Positions 44,138 through 53,574 of a DNA stretch of 64,000 bases are shown here, in pieces. Position 1 is the first letter of the stretch. Each line of letters opens with the position of its first letter. Below the pieces are notes generated by a model. That model worked only from the letters and a program-made list of their open reading frames with translations, searched no databases and was not told the DNA's origin. The stretch spans positions 415,826-479,825 of the forward strand of contig NZ_HE978567.1 in the NCBI RefSeq assembly GCF_000311825.1, given 5' to 3'. The position numbers and the translations under genes were made by a program. This stretch comes from Peptoniphilus grossensis ph5. GTDB lineage: Bacteria; Bacillota; Clostridia; Tissierellales; Peptoniphilaceae.

Positions 44138-44698
44138 ATGAAAAATATTTCAATCTTAAAATTATTTTTAACATTTTTTAAAATAAATGCCATTACCTTT
44201 GGTGGCGGCTACACAATTGTGCCTGTCATAAAGGATATTTTTGTATCAGACTTAAATTTAATCGACGAAGATGAAATGATGGACATAGTTGCCATATCCC
44301 AAGGCGGACCTGGCGCCATGGCAATTTCTTGTTCAGTCTTAACTGGCTACTACCTAAGGGGACCTCTTGGGGCGATAACTTGTCTTGTGGCATCATCCCT
44401 TCCCTGCCTAATAATTCTATCTGTAATTTCAAATTTCTATCAAGAGTTTAAAAGTAATTTTTTTATAAACTCTGCCCTTGAAGGCATTAGCGGAATAATC
44501 TCTGCAGTTTTATTCATCACAGTTTTTCGCATGGGAAAATCTTCCTACAAGAAGAACCCAAGATTTAGTGCTGTTATGATTATTCTGGTCTTCTTAGTAG
44601 CATTCTTCACAGATATTAACACAGGACTTATTATTTTATTCTGTGCCCTTGCAGGAATTTCTTATTTTAGTGTAATGGAGAGATACAAAAATGTTTGA
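44138..44698 (+). CDS. Chromate transporter family protein, first half
   Basis: This 186-residue membrane protein is a short-chain CHR protein. The signature ITFGGGYTIVPVI (about 19-31) and the ISQGGPGAMAISCS loop (about 54-67) are seen, with about five helices. Short CHR proteins act as pairs of homologous subunits with opposite topology and export chromate or take up sulfate-like anions. It overlaps the next gene by 8 bases, so both are made together. Confidence 0.92.
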   Translation: MKNISILKLFLTFFKINAITFGGGYTIVPVIKDIFVSDLNLIDEDEMMDIVAISQGGPGAMAISCSVLTGYYLRGPLGAITCLVASSLPCLIILSVISNFYQEFKSNFFINSALEGISGIISAVLFITVFRMGKSSYKKNPRFSAVMIILVFLVAFFTDINTGLIILFCALAGISYFSVMERYKNV

Positions 44699-45248
44699 TT
44701 TGTTTTTTATTTTCTTTAAAATTGGATGCTTTGCCTTTGGTGGCGGCTACGCAGTAATCCCTCTCATATCAAAATATGTAGTGGAAGAAAATGCCTGGAT
44801 ATCCACCAGAGAATTTATAGACTTAATTTCAATTTCACAAATGACTCCAGGACCCATTGCCATAAATTCTGCAACCTTTGTAGGTCAAAGCGTAGCCGGC
44901 ATTGTTGGCTCTATTGTTGCCACAACTGGCCTCGTCCTACCACAGTTTATACTCATGATGATCCTGGGCTACTTTCTCTTTAGCAAGAATAAAAAATTTA
45001 AAATTATGGACTACTCCCTTCTTGGCATAAAGGCTGGAGTTGTTTCCTTAATTTTTATCACTACCTTAAAACTATTTCGTTCATCAGTTTTTCCTAAGGG
45101 AATTAACTTAGATGGCATGAGCCTTGCCGCCCTAATTTCTTTTGTCCTTGGCTTTCTTTTATACCTAAAAAAAATAGACCTATTTAAGTTAATAGGTCTC
45201 GGTGCAGTCATTGGCATCGCCGTCAATTTTGCACTAAATTATATTTAA
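44691..45248 (+). CDS. Chromate transporter family protein, second half
   Basis: This 185-residue partner repeats the same motifs: CFAFGGGYAVIPLI (about 13-26) and ISQMTPGPIAINSATFVG (about 47-64). About five helices are visible. The two genes together equal one long-chain CHR transporter. The true anion is not known for most members. A terminator follows at once. Confidence 0.92.
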   Translation: MFDLFFIFFKIGCFAFGGGYAVIPLISKYVVEENAWISTREFIDLISISQMTPGPIAINSATFVGQSVAGIVGSIVATTGLVLPQFILMMILGYFLFSKNKKFKIMDYSLLGIKAGVVSLIFITTLKLFRSSVFPKGINLDGMSLAALISFVLGFLLYLKKIDLFKLIGLGAVIGIAVNFALNYI

Positions 45249-45251
45249 GAT

Positions 45252-45287
45252 TAATCCTCCCTAGTAATTTAAGGAGGATTTTTTTAA
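45252..45287 (+). terminator. Terminator of the chromate transporter pair
   Basis: AATCCTCC pairs with GGAGGATT, then TTTTT. It reaches the end of the converging gene. Confidence 0.85.
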
Positions 45288-46066
45288 AATAAACAATCTT
45301 CAATTAAGTCTTTATTTTTTAACTTGTCTATCCAGTCCCTTGGAATTTCATCAAAGCCATAAATTATTCCAGCAAGTCCACCAGTTACAGCCCCCGTTGT
45401 GTCTGTATCATCGCCAAGGTTCACAGCCTTAAGGACTGCATCTCTATAACTATTAGTGTTTAAAAGGCACCACAAAGATGCATCTAGGGTGTGAAGGACA
45501 AAACCAGTGGATTTAATTTCCTCTTCTGACTTCTTTTTTAAATCATCAAGTCCCAAGCTTTCTAATTTTTCTCCAGCAATTAATTTTCTACCTATGTGTA
45601 CATAGTCAAGGCAAGCCTTCCTAGAAATTTCGTGTGCGTGAGTTATGCTAGAAACTTTTTCGATTTCTTCATCGCTGACATCAGTAAAGGCAAGGGGCAA
45701 AATTCTCATTAGTGATCCGTTGCCATTGGAATAAAAATCATCCATGCCGCGATTTAAGACAAGGGCTTCTCTAGTTGTGCCGCCAACATCAAAGGTTTTT
45801 CCATCAGCTGTAAAGTCATCATCAAAGAGCCAAGCCTTAAAATTTTTCCTTATGTCTTCGATGTCCACCCTGCCCTTGTCCTTAATGGACTTGCAAGTGG
45901 CAAGAGTCATACTGGTGTCATCAGACCAAGTGCCTGCTTCCTTATTCCAAGTTCCAAAACCAACCATGTCCTGGCAAATAAAAGTTCCCCTCTCTTTAAA
46001 TTCAAAGGGAACACCCAAGGCATCGTCAACAGCAAGGCCATATATGGCATCTCTTAACTTAGTCAT
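45284..46066 (-). CDS. ADP-ribosylglycohydrolase family protein
   Basis: This 260-residue protein belongs to the DraG/ARH family, which removes ADP-ribose from modified proteins or small molecules. Magnesium ligands are GTWSDDTSMTLA (about 42-53) near the start and GDDTDTTGAVTGGLAG near the end. AIYGLAVDDALGVPFEF opens the sequence. ATG at 46066 follows AGGAG. No ADP-ribosyltransferase is nearby, so its substrate is unknown. Confidence 0.9.
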   Translation of the reverse strand: MTKLRDAIYGLAVDDALGVPFEFKERGTFICQDMVGFGTWNKEAGTWSDDTSMTLATCKSIKDKGRVDIEDIRKNFKAWLFDDDFTADGKTFDVGGTTREALVLNRGMDDFYSNGNGSLMRILPLAFTDVSDEEIEKVSSITHAHEISRKACLDYVHIGRKLIAGEKLESLGLDDLKKKSEEEIKSTGFVLHTLDASLWCLLNTNSYRDAVLKAVNLGDDTDTTGAVTGGLAGIIYGFDEIPRDWIDKLKNKDLIEDCLF

Positions 46067-46131
46067 AAAAACTCCTTTCATAAAAATTTTTCCATAAAAC
46101 AAAAGCTAAGACTCAAAAAAAATCTTACTTT

Positions 46132-46389
46132 TTAAATATTTCTTCTTTGTCTCCTGTTAATGGCAAAAATCATTAATTTGTCGTCGTCAATTTTTGCAAG
46201 TAGCCTATAAGACCCTATCCTATAACGCCAAAGGCCCTTAAAATTTCCTGTAAGGGGTTTTCCAGAAAACCTAGGCTCTTCACAATTTAGCAAATTATTT
46301 TCTATCCAGTTAGTTATAATTTTTTGAGCTTGTATATCTAACTTTCTTAAACTTTTTAAATATTTTTTTTCATAAATTAAATCATACAT
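46132..46389 (-). CDS. RelE/ParE-family toxin
   Basis: This 85-residue protein has the RelE fold pattern: YEKKYLKSLRKLD at the start, FSGKPLTGNFKGLWRYRIGSYRLLAKI (about 41-67), and an end rich in Arg (NRRQRRNI), which supply the basic residues used for mRNA cleavage on the ribosome. The antitoxin ends 1 base before the start. It should form a type II toxin-antitoxin pair. Confidence 0.9.
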   Translation of the reverse strand: MYDLIYEKKYLKSLRKLDIQAQKIITNWIENNLLNCEEPRFSGKPLTGNFKGLWRYRIGSYRLLAKIDDDKLMIFAINRRQRRNI

Positions 46390-46390
46390 A

Positions 46391-46615
46391 TCAGAAGTCT
46401 AGTTCCTTCATCAACTCTTCATGAGTAATATATTCAACTTCGCCTCTAGCTTCCTTTTCAAGAAAATCTTCAGCCACCTTCATGTCGAACTCATCTTCAA
46501 GCTTCTCTTCCATCAATCTCTTAAAAAGAGTAGAAAGAGGCTCGCCCATAAGATCAGCATAGGCAGTAAAAGCCCTCTCCTCTTCAGCATTAAGTCTTAC
46601 AGATACAGTTTTCAT
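46391..46615 (-). CDS. Antitoxin of the RelE-type pair (DUF6290-like)
   Basis: This 74-residue protein starts with a ribbon-helix-helix-like segment (MKTVSVRLNAEEERAFTAYADL). A helix and an acidic C-terminal tail follow (EYITHEELMKELDF), the part that would wrap around the toxin. Short TTACATTG/TGTTACAC stretches just upstream of the start may be its operator. Order antitoxin-toxin is typical. Confidence 0.87.
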   Translation of the reverse strand: MKTVSVRLNAEEERAFTAYADLMGEPLSTLFKRLMEEKLEDEFDMKVAEDFLEKEARGEVEYITHEELMKELDF

Positions 46616-46671
46616 ACCATCACCTCTAAGAGAATTGTATTACATTGTGTTACACAAATCAAGAAGAAGCT

Positions 46672-48654
46672 TCATTTTTCTAAAACTATCTTTGCATAAA
46701 CTTTTTCTGTGAATTTATATATACCAAGATAAATAATTATATAAATCAACATCACAAAAATCATTGATTTTATAAATAATGGAATATTCATAAGCCCAAT
46801 TATCATTAGCATATTTTTTAAGCTTGGAAATGCAAAAGATGTGTGAACTATACAAAAAATTATTGGTAAAAACAAAAGTGTAGCCATTTGTTTCTTTATA
46901 CTTTTCTCTGCCTCAATATCTCCAAGACCAAGCTTTTTTAAAATTCTAAATCTTTCTACATCCTCATATCCCTCTGTTAGTTCTTTATAATATATTGAAA
47001 GCCCCATTGTAACTAAAAATGCTAAAGAAAGTATTAAACCAACAAAAAATATTACACCATACATTCTCAAAAATTCTAACTTGGTTTCGCCCCTATCTAT
47101 GACTTTTATTTTTTGATTTTCACTTACTTTTATCTTATCTATGTTTTCTTTAAGACTTTCTGCAAAGTTTTCTTCATTTGCTCCATTAATCATTGTCTTA
47201 ACTGATGGCTCTATGCTAAATATATTAGAATTTTTCACTTCATACTTTTTAATTATCTCTTCTGCAATTTTGTAGTCTTTTACAAATATTTTATTCTTTT
47301 CAAATATACTTATTACATTCTCAATGGGTACGTCATTTTCTTCTTCCCTTATGCTTTTTGCTTTATAATCTAATTCTCCTATCCAATCTTTTGTTCCCTC
47401 GTCTTCAAAATACAGTATATCTGCATCATCAAATTTTAAATTGCCATCTCTTGTATAAATAACTTGTAGGTCGACTAAATTATTTTTAAATGCTGCCTTA
47501 TCTATATCTTCACTTTTTAAAGATTCTACTCCACTCTCTGTCTTTAAAAGTGGAACATTCCATTCCATTGTAGTAAATGGCTTTACATTAAATCCATTTT
47601 CATTAAGATATTTGTTTAATTTATTTCTATATTCTTCTAAGTTATCTATCCTTATAGGATTATCCTCTATCTCTAGAGTATAATCTGCTGGAAATAATCT
47701 ATTTACTACATCATCTATTCCTACATATAAACTTATTCCCGAAGTTAAAACTACAGTAAAAGCTGTAGAAAGTATAGCAATACTTGCCAGGGACCTTGAA
47801 TTATTTTTCACTCTATACAAAAGCCCTGATATTGCAAAAAAATTATCTTTTTTGTAATATAAATCTTTTTTATTTTTTATTATTTCTAAAATCAAACTTA
47901 CAATAACAGAAAAGGCACAATAAGTTCCTATTATAACAAGCAAAACTGCTAAGAAAAATTTTATAAATGCTTCCATTGGATTTTTTGTTGTAATACTAAT
48001 TGCATAACCTGACGCAATAAAAATTATCCCCAATAGAGCAATTAATTTTGTAAATTTATTTTTCTTCTCTCCTGCCTTGGACTCATTTACTAAATCAATT
48101 GGAGAATAATTTCTCATCTTAATAATTTGAATTGCAAATACAAAAATTAATATTGCAATAAATATTAAAGCTATGATGGCTACTGCTAAAATATTGTTAA
48201 AAAATCCACCCTCAAATATATTTATAGGAATATTTATTAGCTTTACAAAAATGCCTAGAGACAATTTATAAAGTACAAGACTAAAAATGCTTGCTGGTAT
48301 TATGGAAAAAATAATAATAAAAATTATTTCCCAAAATAAAATTATTCGCAGATGTCTTTTCTCAAGTCCAAGTATTAAATAAAGTCCTTGCTCCTTTAAC
48401 TTTCTCTTTTGAATAAAGGAGTACACGGAAGATAGCATTATTAGTGAAAAAATTGATAATACTACAACTCCATAAAATAGAATTATCTTCATCGTATCCA
48501 TTCCACTTGCTCCTGCAAGAGATTTATCTAAGACAAGGCTTAAACAAATTGAATTAAGTACAATGAGAAAAATTATAGTTCCAATGAAGGGCATAAAAAT
48601 ATTTTTATTTCTCTTTATACCAGACAACGCAAGGTTCCTATAAAGTGATTTCAT
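46672..48654 (-). CDS. BceB-like ABC transporter permease
   Basis: This 660-residue FtsX-family permease has the BceB layout. A helix near 15-35 is followed by three helices to about 140, more pairs near 160-290, a large extracytoplasmic domain (about 310-545), and three last helices. Such permeases with their ATPase remove antimicrobial peptides such as bacitracin or lantibiotics from the membrane and signal to a BceS-type kinase, which is present here. Of two adjacent ATG codons the second (48654) is 8 bases from GGAG and is preferred. It overlaps the 3' end of the ATPase gene. Confidence 0.88.
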   Translation of the reverse strand: MKSLYRNLALSGIKRNKNIFMPFIGTIIFLIVLNSICLSLVLDKSLAGASGMDTMKIILFYGVVVLSIFSLIMLSSVYSFIQKRKLKEQGLYLILGLEKRHLRIILFWEIIFIIIFSIIPASIFSLVLYKLSLGIFVKLINIPINIFEGGFFNNILAVAIIALIFIAILIFVFAIQIIKMRNYSPIDLVNESKAGEKKNKFTKLIALLGIIFIASGYAISITTKNPMEAFIKFFLAVLLVIIGTYCAFSVIVSLILEIIKNKKDLYYKKDNFFAISGLLYRVKNNSRSLASIAILSTAFTVVLTSGISLYVGIDDVVNRLFPADYTLEIEDNPIRIDNLEEYRNKLNKYLNENGFNVKPFTTMEWNVPLLKTESGVESLKSEDIDKAAFKNNLVDLQVIYTRDGNLKFDDADILYFEDEGTKDWIGELDYKAKSIREEENDVPIENVISIFEKNKIFVKDYKIAEEIIKKYEVKNSNIFSIEPSVKTMINGANEENFAESLKENIDKIKVSENQKIKVIDRGETKLEFLRMYGVIFFVGLILSLAFLVTMGLSIYYKELTEGYEDVERFRILKKLGLGDIEAEKSIKKQMATLLFLPIIFCIVHTSFAFPSLKNMLMIIGLMNIPLFIKSMIFVMLIYIIIYLGIYKFTEKVYAKIVLEK

Positions 48655-49404
48655 CTTCATAACTCCTTTGCAACATTTGCATTGTGTCTGCAATTTTCTT
48701 TTGCATATCAAAACTTTCTAAATTTCCTTTATAAAGTTGATGATAAATCTCCCCATCTTTTATAAATAAAACTCGATTTGCTTCAGATGCTGCCATAATA
48801 GAATGTGTAACCATTAAAATAGTCTGCCCCTCAAGATTTAATTCTTTAAAAACTTTTAAAAGTTCTCTCGTACTGTTGCTATCAAGTGCACCTGTAGGCT
48901 CATCTGCAAAAAGCATCTCTGGTTTTGTTATAAGTGCCCTGGCGATTGCTACTCTTTGTCTTTGCCCACCACTTATTTCGTAGGGATATTTACTTAATAA
49001 ATCATTAATATTTAGTCTTGCTGCAATCTCTGATAACTTTTTTCCATTGATGAGACCTTTTCATCTGCTAATACTAAGGGCAATAAAATATTTTCTTTAA
49101 CAGTAAAGGTGTCAAGAAGGTTAAAATCTTGAAAAACAAATCCAAAATTTTCTCTTCTGAATTTTGCCCTTTGGCTGTCCTTTATCTCTTGTAAATCTTT
49201 GCCTCTTAAAATTACTTTTCCAGAAGTTGGTCTGTCAAGTAGTGCCAATATATTTAATAAAGTTGTCTTTCCACTGCCAGATTCTCCCATTATGGCAATA
49301 TATTCTCCTGCTTCAACAGTGAAATTAATTGACTTTAAAGCCTCCAGGTCATTTTTACCAAAGCGACTTCGGTATATCTTTTTTATATTTTGAACTTCTA
49401 ACAT
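48638..49404 (-). pseudogene. BceA-like ABC transporter ATPase, frameshifted
   Basis: Two frames together give a full ABC ATPase. The first part has Walker A GESGSGKTTLLN and the Q-loop FVFQDFNLLD. It then ends early at DEKVSSMEKSYQRLQQD. The second frame resumes with the family sequence LSEIAARLNINDLLSKYP, the signature SGGQRQRVAIARAL, Walker B MLFADEPTGALDS and the switch His. A run of six A at 49038-49043 (coding strand GGAAAAAAG) would need one more A to restore the frame. This may be a true mutation, a slippage site or a sequencing error. ATG at 49404 follows GAGG. It should partner the permease downstream. Confidence 0.88.
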
Positions 49405-49428
49405 CTTCAACCTCTTTCATAAATACGC

Positions 49429-50688
49429 TTAATCATTAACAGCAATTGGCTTTGCATAATAAACAAAAATCATTGCATCATATAAATCTTTTGGGACTTC
49501 CTTTACTCTATAACTTGTTGGAATAAATTTCATAAGTGGAGAATATCCTTCGCCCAAACTTCCCATATTAATCTCTTTATTTATAAATTCAAATGTTTCC
49601 CCTTCTTTAACTTTTGTAAAATCTAAATAATATTTTCCCTTAAATTTTCTCGCACTGTAAGCTAAAGGATCTGCAGATACAAAGACATGGTTTGCCCTCT
49701 TATTATCTGGACCAATCTCATTAATATTTACAATTCCCTTATAAAAGTCAGTTCCAATAATAAAATATTTTTCTCCAAAAATTTTCTTTAAGTGAGAACC
49801 CATAGGCTCATAAAACTTTCCACTTTTGGCAAGATGACCATTGTGACCAGAAATTAAAAGCAGATCATTTCCCTTTGACCTTTCAAAATCACTTATCCAC
49901 TTAACATTTTCAGCCATAAATTTATCTCTCACATTGTTTACTTTTGCGTAATCACTAAAATCCATTTCATAGTATTTTACACTATCCAAGACATTTGTAA
50001 GCGCTCTTGAAACAAGCCTTGCAGAGTTAGAAGATAGGCTGTCGACATGAGCTTTTATTTCTAATAACAAATCTTCTCTATCTTTTATCTCTGAAATCTT
50101 AAATTTTTCATCTTTAATAAAGGAAAATTCCCTTTGCAAGTCTTTATCTTGTAGAATATTATTTTCTTCGCAAAAATCTAAAATTAACTCCATAGATTTT
50201 TCGGGATTTTGCATATCAAAGCCGTAAAAGGAAAGCTTGTCCTCATCCTTTGCCCTTTGGTTGTAGTCAAACATATAATTTATGAGGTCATTCATATTCT
50301 TTGTGTGATAAATATTAAAAGAAAAAACACTAGAAATATTTTCAGTTCTTTTGTTTCCATGAATGTAATTATTTATAATCATGCCTTCGCCAAAATCTGC
50401 TTCAAGGCAAAAACTTTTTAAATTATTTTTTTCAACTAAAGTTTTAAGAACCTCTAATTTTAAATCTTGAAAATCAGAATTTCCGTGAGTGGCTTCCCCT
50501 AGTCCAACAACTTTTATGTGGTCATCTAATTTTATTTGGCTTAGGTCTTTGCCATAGTCCTCTATATCTGAAATATTTTTTCTTGCACTTAACTCAGGTA
50601 TTTTAATCCATAAAAAATCTCCAAGCCCTACAAGAAAAATAATAGTTAATATAAAAATTAAAAGTCCTTTAAATATTTTCTTTATCAT
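49429..50688 (-). CDS. Membrane-anchored erythromycin-esterase-like protein
   Basis: This 419-residue protein has an N-terminal signal anchor (about 5-28) and an erythromycin esterase-like domain. VVGLGEATHGNSDF (about 60-73) contains the first Glu and His. FCLEADFGEGMIINNYIHG (about 93-111), FYGFDMQNP (about 154-162) and LLISGHNGHLAKSG (about 273-286) give further active-site residues. The family includes macrolide esterases EreA/EreB and many proteins of unknown substrate. Because the anchor puts the domain outside the membrane, an intracellular macrolide esterase role is doubtful. It lies between BceS and BceA genes. Confidence 0.87.
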   Translation of the reverse strand: MIKKIFKGLLIFILTIIFLVGLGDFLWIKIPELSARKNISDIEDYGKDLSQIKLDDHIKVVGLGEATHGNSDFQDLKLEVLKTLVEKNNLKSFCLEADFGEGMIINNYIHGNKRTENISSVFSFNIYHTKNMNDLINYMFDYNQRAKDEDKLSFYGFDMQNPEKSMELILDFCEENNILQDKDLQREFSFIKDEKFKISEIKDREDLLLEIKAHVDSLSSNSARLVSRALTNVLDSVKYYEMDFSDYAKVNNVRDKFMAENVKWISDFERSKGNDLLLISGHNGHLAKSGKFYEPMGSHLKKIFGEKYFIIGTDFYKGIVNINEIGPDNKRANHVFVSADPLAYSARKFKGKYYLDFTKVKEGETFEFINKEINMGSLGEGYSPLMKFIPTSYRVKEVPKDLYDAMIFVYYAKPIAVND

Positions 50689-50786
50689 TTTCTCACCTTC
50701 TTAACTACATTATAAATTGTTCAATAAAATAAATCCTTTTATTTACATAACAAATTAAGCTTTAATGTGACATTTTTGTAAGATAT

Positions 50787-50812
50787 AAAAAAAGAGTGCC
50801 CAGCACCCTAAT
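50787..50812 (-). terminator. Terminator of the two-component genes
   Basis: AGGGTGC pairs with GCACTCT around TGG on the minus strand, then TTTTTT. It overlaps the last bases of the kinase gene. Confidence 0.7.
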
Positions 50813-51773
50813 CCAAAATATTTTTTAAATTAATATACATCTTTGTGCCAATCTTTGGCTCTGATTCACATCTAAGTGTCACTCTTAAAGATTTACCAAT
50901 ATTTTTTGAAAGGTTAAGTCCCAATCCCGTTGACTTTTTCTCTAACCTTCCATTGTAACCAGTGTATCCTGCATCAAAAATTCGCGGTAAATCTTCTGGC
51001 ATTATTCCAATTCCATTGTCCTCAATTACAAGTTCATCTTTCTTTAAATAAATTGCTACTCTTCCATTTTGCGTGTACTTTATTGCATTAGAAATAATTT
51101 GCTCCAATAAAAAAGAAAACCACTTGGCATCAGTTAAAATTATTTTCTTAGTTTCACAAAAGTCTAGGCTATTATTTTTTCCAATAAACTGAATTGAATA
51201 TTTTCTTATTACGCCCCTTATAATTTCGTCTAATTTATATTTGCCAAAGACATAATCCGTGCTATCTGCATTCAGCCTTGCATAGCCTAAAATATTTCCC
51301 ACATATTCTTCGATTTCAAAAATTTCTTCCTCGCATTCTATTTTATTTATTTCATCTTTTTTGAGTAGAAGCCTTAGTGCAAATATTGGGGATTTTATTT
51401 GATGAGTCCAAATGGTCAAATAATTTTTTACATCAGCTCTTCTTTTTTCTTCACTATTTCTAAATTTTTTATTTTCTTCTACGCTTTTATAAAGAGCTCT
51501 TGATAATGGAGAACCCTTTATTTCTAGAATTTTTTCGTAATTTTTTTGATTTAAAAGAGCAATTTCTTCTCTGTAATCTCTGTCCCTTGTAAAATAAAGA
51601 AAAATCATGTATATAAAAAATAAAAATAGATATAAAAAAGATATGTAAATAGATTTGTCTCTTTCAAATTCAAAAATTAAATAAATTCCTAGAATATAAA
51701 AAAATATAAAAATCCCAAAAATTATTGTGAATTTTTCTCTCTTTAAAAAACTTTTAATTGGCAGGTGAGACAT
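50808..51773 (-). CDS. BceS-like sensor histidine kinase
   Basis: This 321-residue kinase has only two helices (about 15-33 and 40-61) with almost no extracellular loop. That is the intramembrane-sensing type that detects its signal through a BceAB transporter. The H box is IWTHQIKSPIFALRL with His124. The ATP-binding part shows the N box EQIISNAIKYT, DNGIGIMPEDLPRIFDAGYTG and STGLGLNLSKNIG. It overlaps the response-regulator gene by 20 bases. Confidence 0.92.
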   Translation of the reverse strand: MSHLPIKSFLKREKFTIIFGIFIFFYILGIYLIFEFERDKSIYISFLYLFLFFIYMIFLYFTRDRDYREEIALLNQKNYEKILEIKGSPLSRALYKSVEENKKFRNSEEKRRADVKNYLTIWTHQIKSPIFALRLLLKKDEINKIECEEEIFEIEEYVGNILGYARLNADSTDYVFGKYKLDEIIRGVIRKYSIQFIGKNNSLDFCETKKIILTDAKWFSFLLEQIISNAIKYTQNGRVAIYLKKDELVIEDNGIGIMPEDLPRIFDAGYTGYNGRLEKKSTGLGLNLSKNIGKSLRVTLRCESEPKIGTKMYINLKNILD

Positions 51774-52443
51774 AATAGCCTACTCCTTTCTTAGTTTTTA
51801 TGAGTTCAAAAATATTTATATCTTCTAACTTTTTTCTAAGACGCATTACATTTACTGTTAAGGTGTTATCGTCAATATAAGAGTCCGTTTGCCAAATTTT
51901 ATCAATAATTTCATCTCTATTAACAACTTTACCTGGCTTTTCCAAGAGAATTTCTAAAATTTTAAATTCATTTTTTGTCAGTTCTATCTCTTTGTTTTCT
52001 CTTGATATAATCATCTTGTCGCAGTCAAGCCTTATGTCTTTATAAAAAATATTTCTTGTCTCAATATATTCGTAAGCTCTTCTAAGCAGGGCTCTTATTT
52101 TTATTTGTAATAGCTCTAGTTCAAAGGGCTTAGTCAAATAATCGTCCGCTCCAAGGTCCATTGCCATTATCAAATTTAAGTTTTCATCGGCGGCTGAAAT
52201 AAATAAAATTGGAACTTTAGAATTTTTTCTAATAATTTTGCACCAATGATAGCCATTGTAAAAGGGAAGACTTACATCCATCAAAACTAAATCAGGATGA
52301 AAATTTTTAAAGTCATCAAAAATGTTTTGAAAGTCCTCTGCTATTTTTATTTCATAATTCCAAAAATTGAGGTGCCTTTCAATTTCTTCTGCAATTACCT
52401 TGTCATCTTCAACTAAAAAAATCTTCCACTTTTTGTTTTCCAT
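51754..52443 (-). CDS. BceR-like OmpR-family response regulator
   Basis: This 229-residue regulator has a receiver domain with acidic EDD near 12-14, phosphorylatable Asp56 in LVLMDVSLP, and the conserved Lys in LTKPFE. A winged-helix DNA-binding domain follows (about 130-225; LTKNEFKILEILLEKPGKVV, LTVNVMRLRKKLE). With the kinase it should control the downstream transporter and Ere-like genes. ATG 52443 is preferred, although no strong ribosome site is seen. Confidence 0.93.
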   Translation of the reverse strand: MENKKWKIFLVEDDKVIAEEIERHLNFWNYEIKIAEDFQNIFDDFKNFHPDLVLMDVSLPFYNGYHWCKIIRKNSKVPILFISAADENLNLIMAMDLGADDYLTKPFELELLQIKIRALLRRAYEYIETRNIFYKDIRLDCDKMIISRENKEIELTKNEFKILEILLEKPGKVVNRDEIIDKIWQTDSYIDDNTLTVNVMRLRKKLEDINIFELIKTKKGVGYYVSPAN

Positions 52444-52503
52444 ATCTTTACAACCTACTCTTTTCACCAAAATTTACTTGACATCATTATATATATTAAG
52501 GGC

Positions 52504-52536
52504 AAAAAAATAAAGACTCCCCTAAGGAAGTCTTTA
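52504..52536 (-). terminator. Terminator of pta
   Basis: AAAGACTTCC pairs with GGGAGTCTTT around TTAG on the minus strand, then ATTTTTTT. Confidence 0.85.
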
Positions 52537-52550
52537 AGTCAAAATTTAAT

Positions 52551-53522
52551 TTATAGAACTGCTTGTGCTGCTGTTATGATTGCTAGTGAATATACTTCGT
52601 CTTCTGAGCAACCACGAGATAAGTCGTTTACTGGGGCATTAAGTCCTTGAAGGATAGGTCCAATTGCTTCAAAGCCGCCAAATCTTTGAGCGATCTTGTA
52701 GCCAATGTTTCCTGCTTCGATGTTAGGGAATACAAATACATTTGCGTGTCCTGCAACTTCTGATCCTGGTGCTTTTTTCTTTGCAACAGATTCTACAAAA
52801 GCTGCGTCAAATTGTAATTCGCCGTCAATTGCCATATCAGGATTTTTTTCCTTAGCCATTTTTGTTGCTTCTGCAACCATCGTTACTCTTTCGTGAGATG
52901 CTGAACCCTTAGTTGAAAAAGAAAGCATTGCAATCTTTGGATCCATGCCAAATTGTCTTGCTGTTTCATTTGATACTACTGCTACTTCTGCAAGTCCTTC
53001 TGCATCAAGGTCGATGTTAATAGCACAGTCTGCCATTAAATACATTTCTTCGCCTCTAAGCATAATAAATGCTCCAGAGCATCTCTTGTATCCTTCTTTT
53101 GTCTTTATGATTTGAAGGGCTGGTCTAACTGTATCTGCAGTTGTGTGTGCTGCACCTGATACAAGTCCCTTAGCTTTTCCCATGTAAATAAGCATTGTGC
53201 CAAAATAGTTGTGGTCTTTTAAGATTTCTGCTGCTTGTTCTTCGTTTACTTTTCCTTTTCTTCTTTCAACAAAAGCCTTAACCATTTCATCTTTAGCTTC
53301 ATAGTTAGCTGGGTCTAGGATTTCAAGGTCTCCTAATTTTACGCCTTCTTTTTCTGCTAAAGCTTCAAGTTCTTTTTTGTCTCCAAGAACTATTGGTTTA
53401 ATATCTCCATCTTCATTAAGTCTAATTGCTGCTCTTAAAATTCTTGCATCATCGCCTTCAGGAAATACTATTTCTGGTTTTGATGCTCTTACTTTACTTC
53501 TCAAATTTTCAATTAATGACAT
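52551..53522 (-). CDS. pta: Phosphate acetyltransferase
   Basis: This 323-residue enzyme interconverts acetyl-CoA and acetyl phosphate, the step before ATP formation by acetate kinase. The short single-domain form is seen: IVFPEGDDARILRAA (about 18-32), GLVSGAAHTTADTVRPALQIIK (about 129-150), MLSFSTKGSASHERV and the end SRGCSEDEVYSLAIITAAQA. No ackA is adjacent. Start follows GGGGG. It would use acetyl-CoA from pyruvate or citrate breakdown. Confidence 0.96.
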   Translation of the reverse strand: MSLIENLRSKVRASKPEIVFPEGDDARILRAAIRLNEDGDIKPIVLGDKKELEALAEKEGVKLGDLEILDPANYEAKDEMVKAFVERRKGKVNEEQAAEILKDHNYFGTMLIYMGKAKGLVSGAAHTTADTVRPALQIIKTKEGYKRCSGAFIMLRGEEMYLMADCAINIDLDAEGLAEVAVVSNETARQFGMDPKIAMLSFSTKGSASHERVTMVAEATKMAKEKNPDMAIDGELQFDAAFVESVAKKKAPGSEVAGHANVFVFPNIEAGNIGYKIAQRFGGFEAIGPILQGLNAPVNDLSRGCSEDEVYSLAIITAAQAVL

Positions 53523-53574
53523 AATGTCCCCCTTTTTTATTTATGCTTATATTATATATCTTATAAAAAATAAT

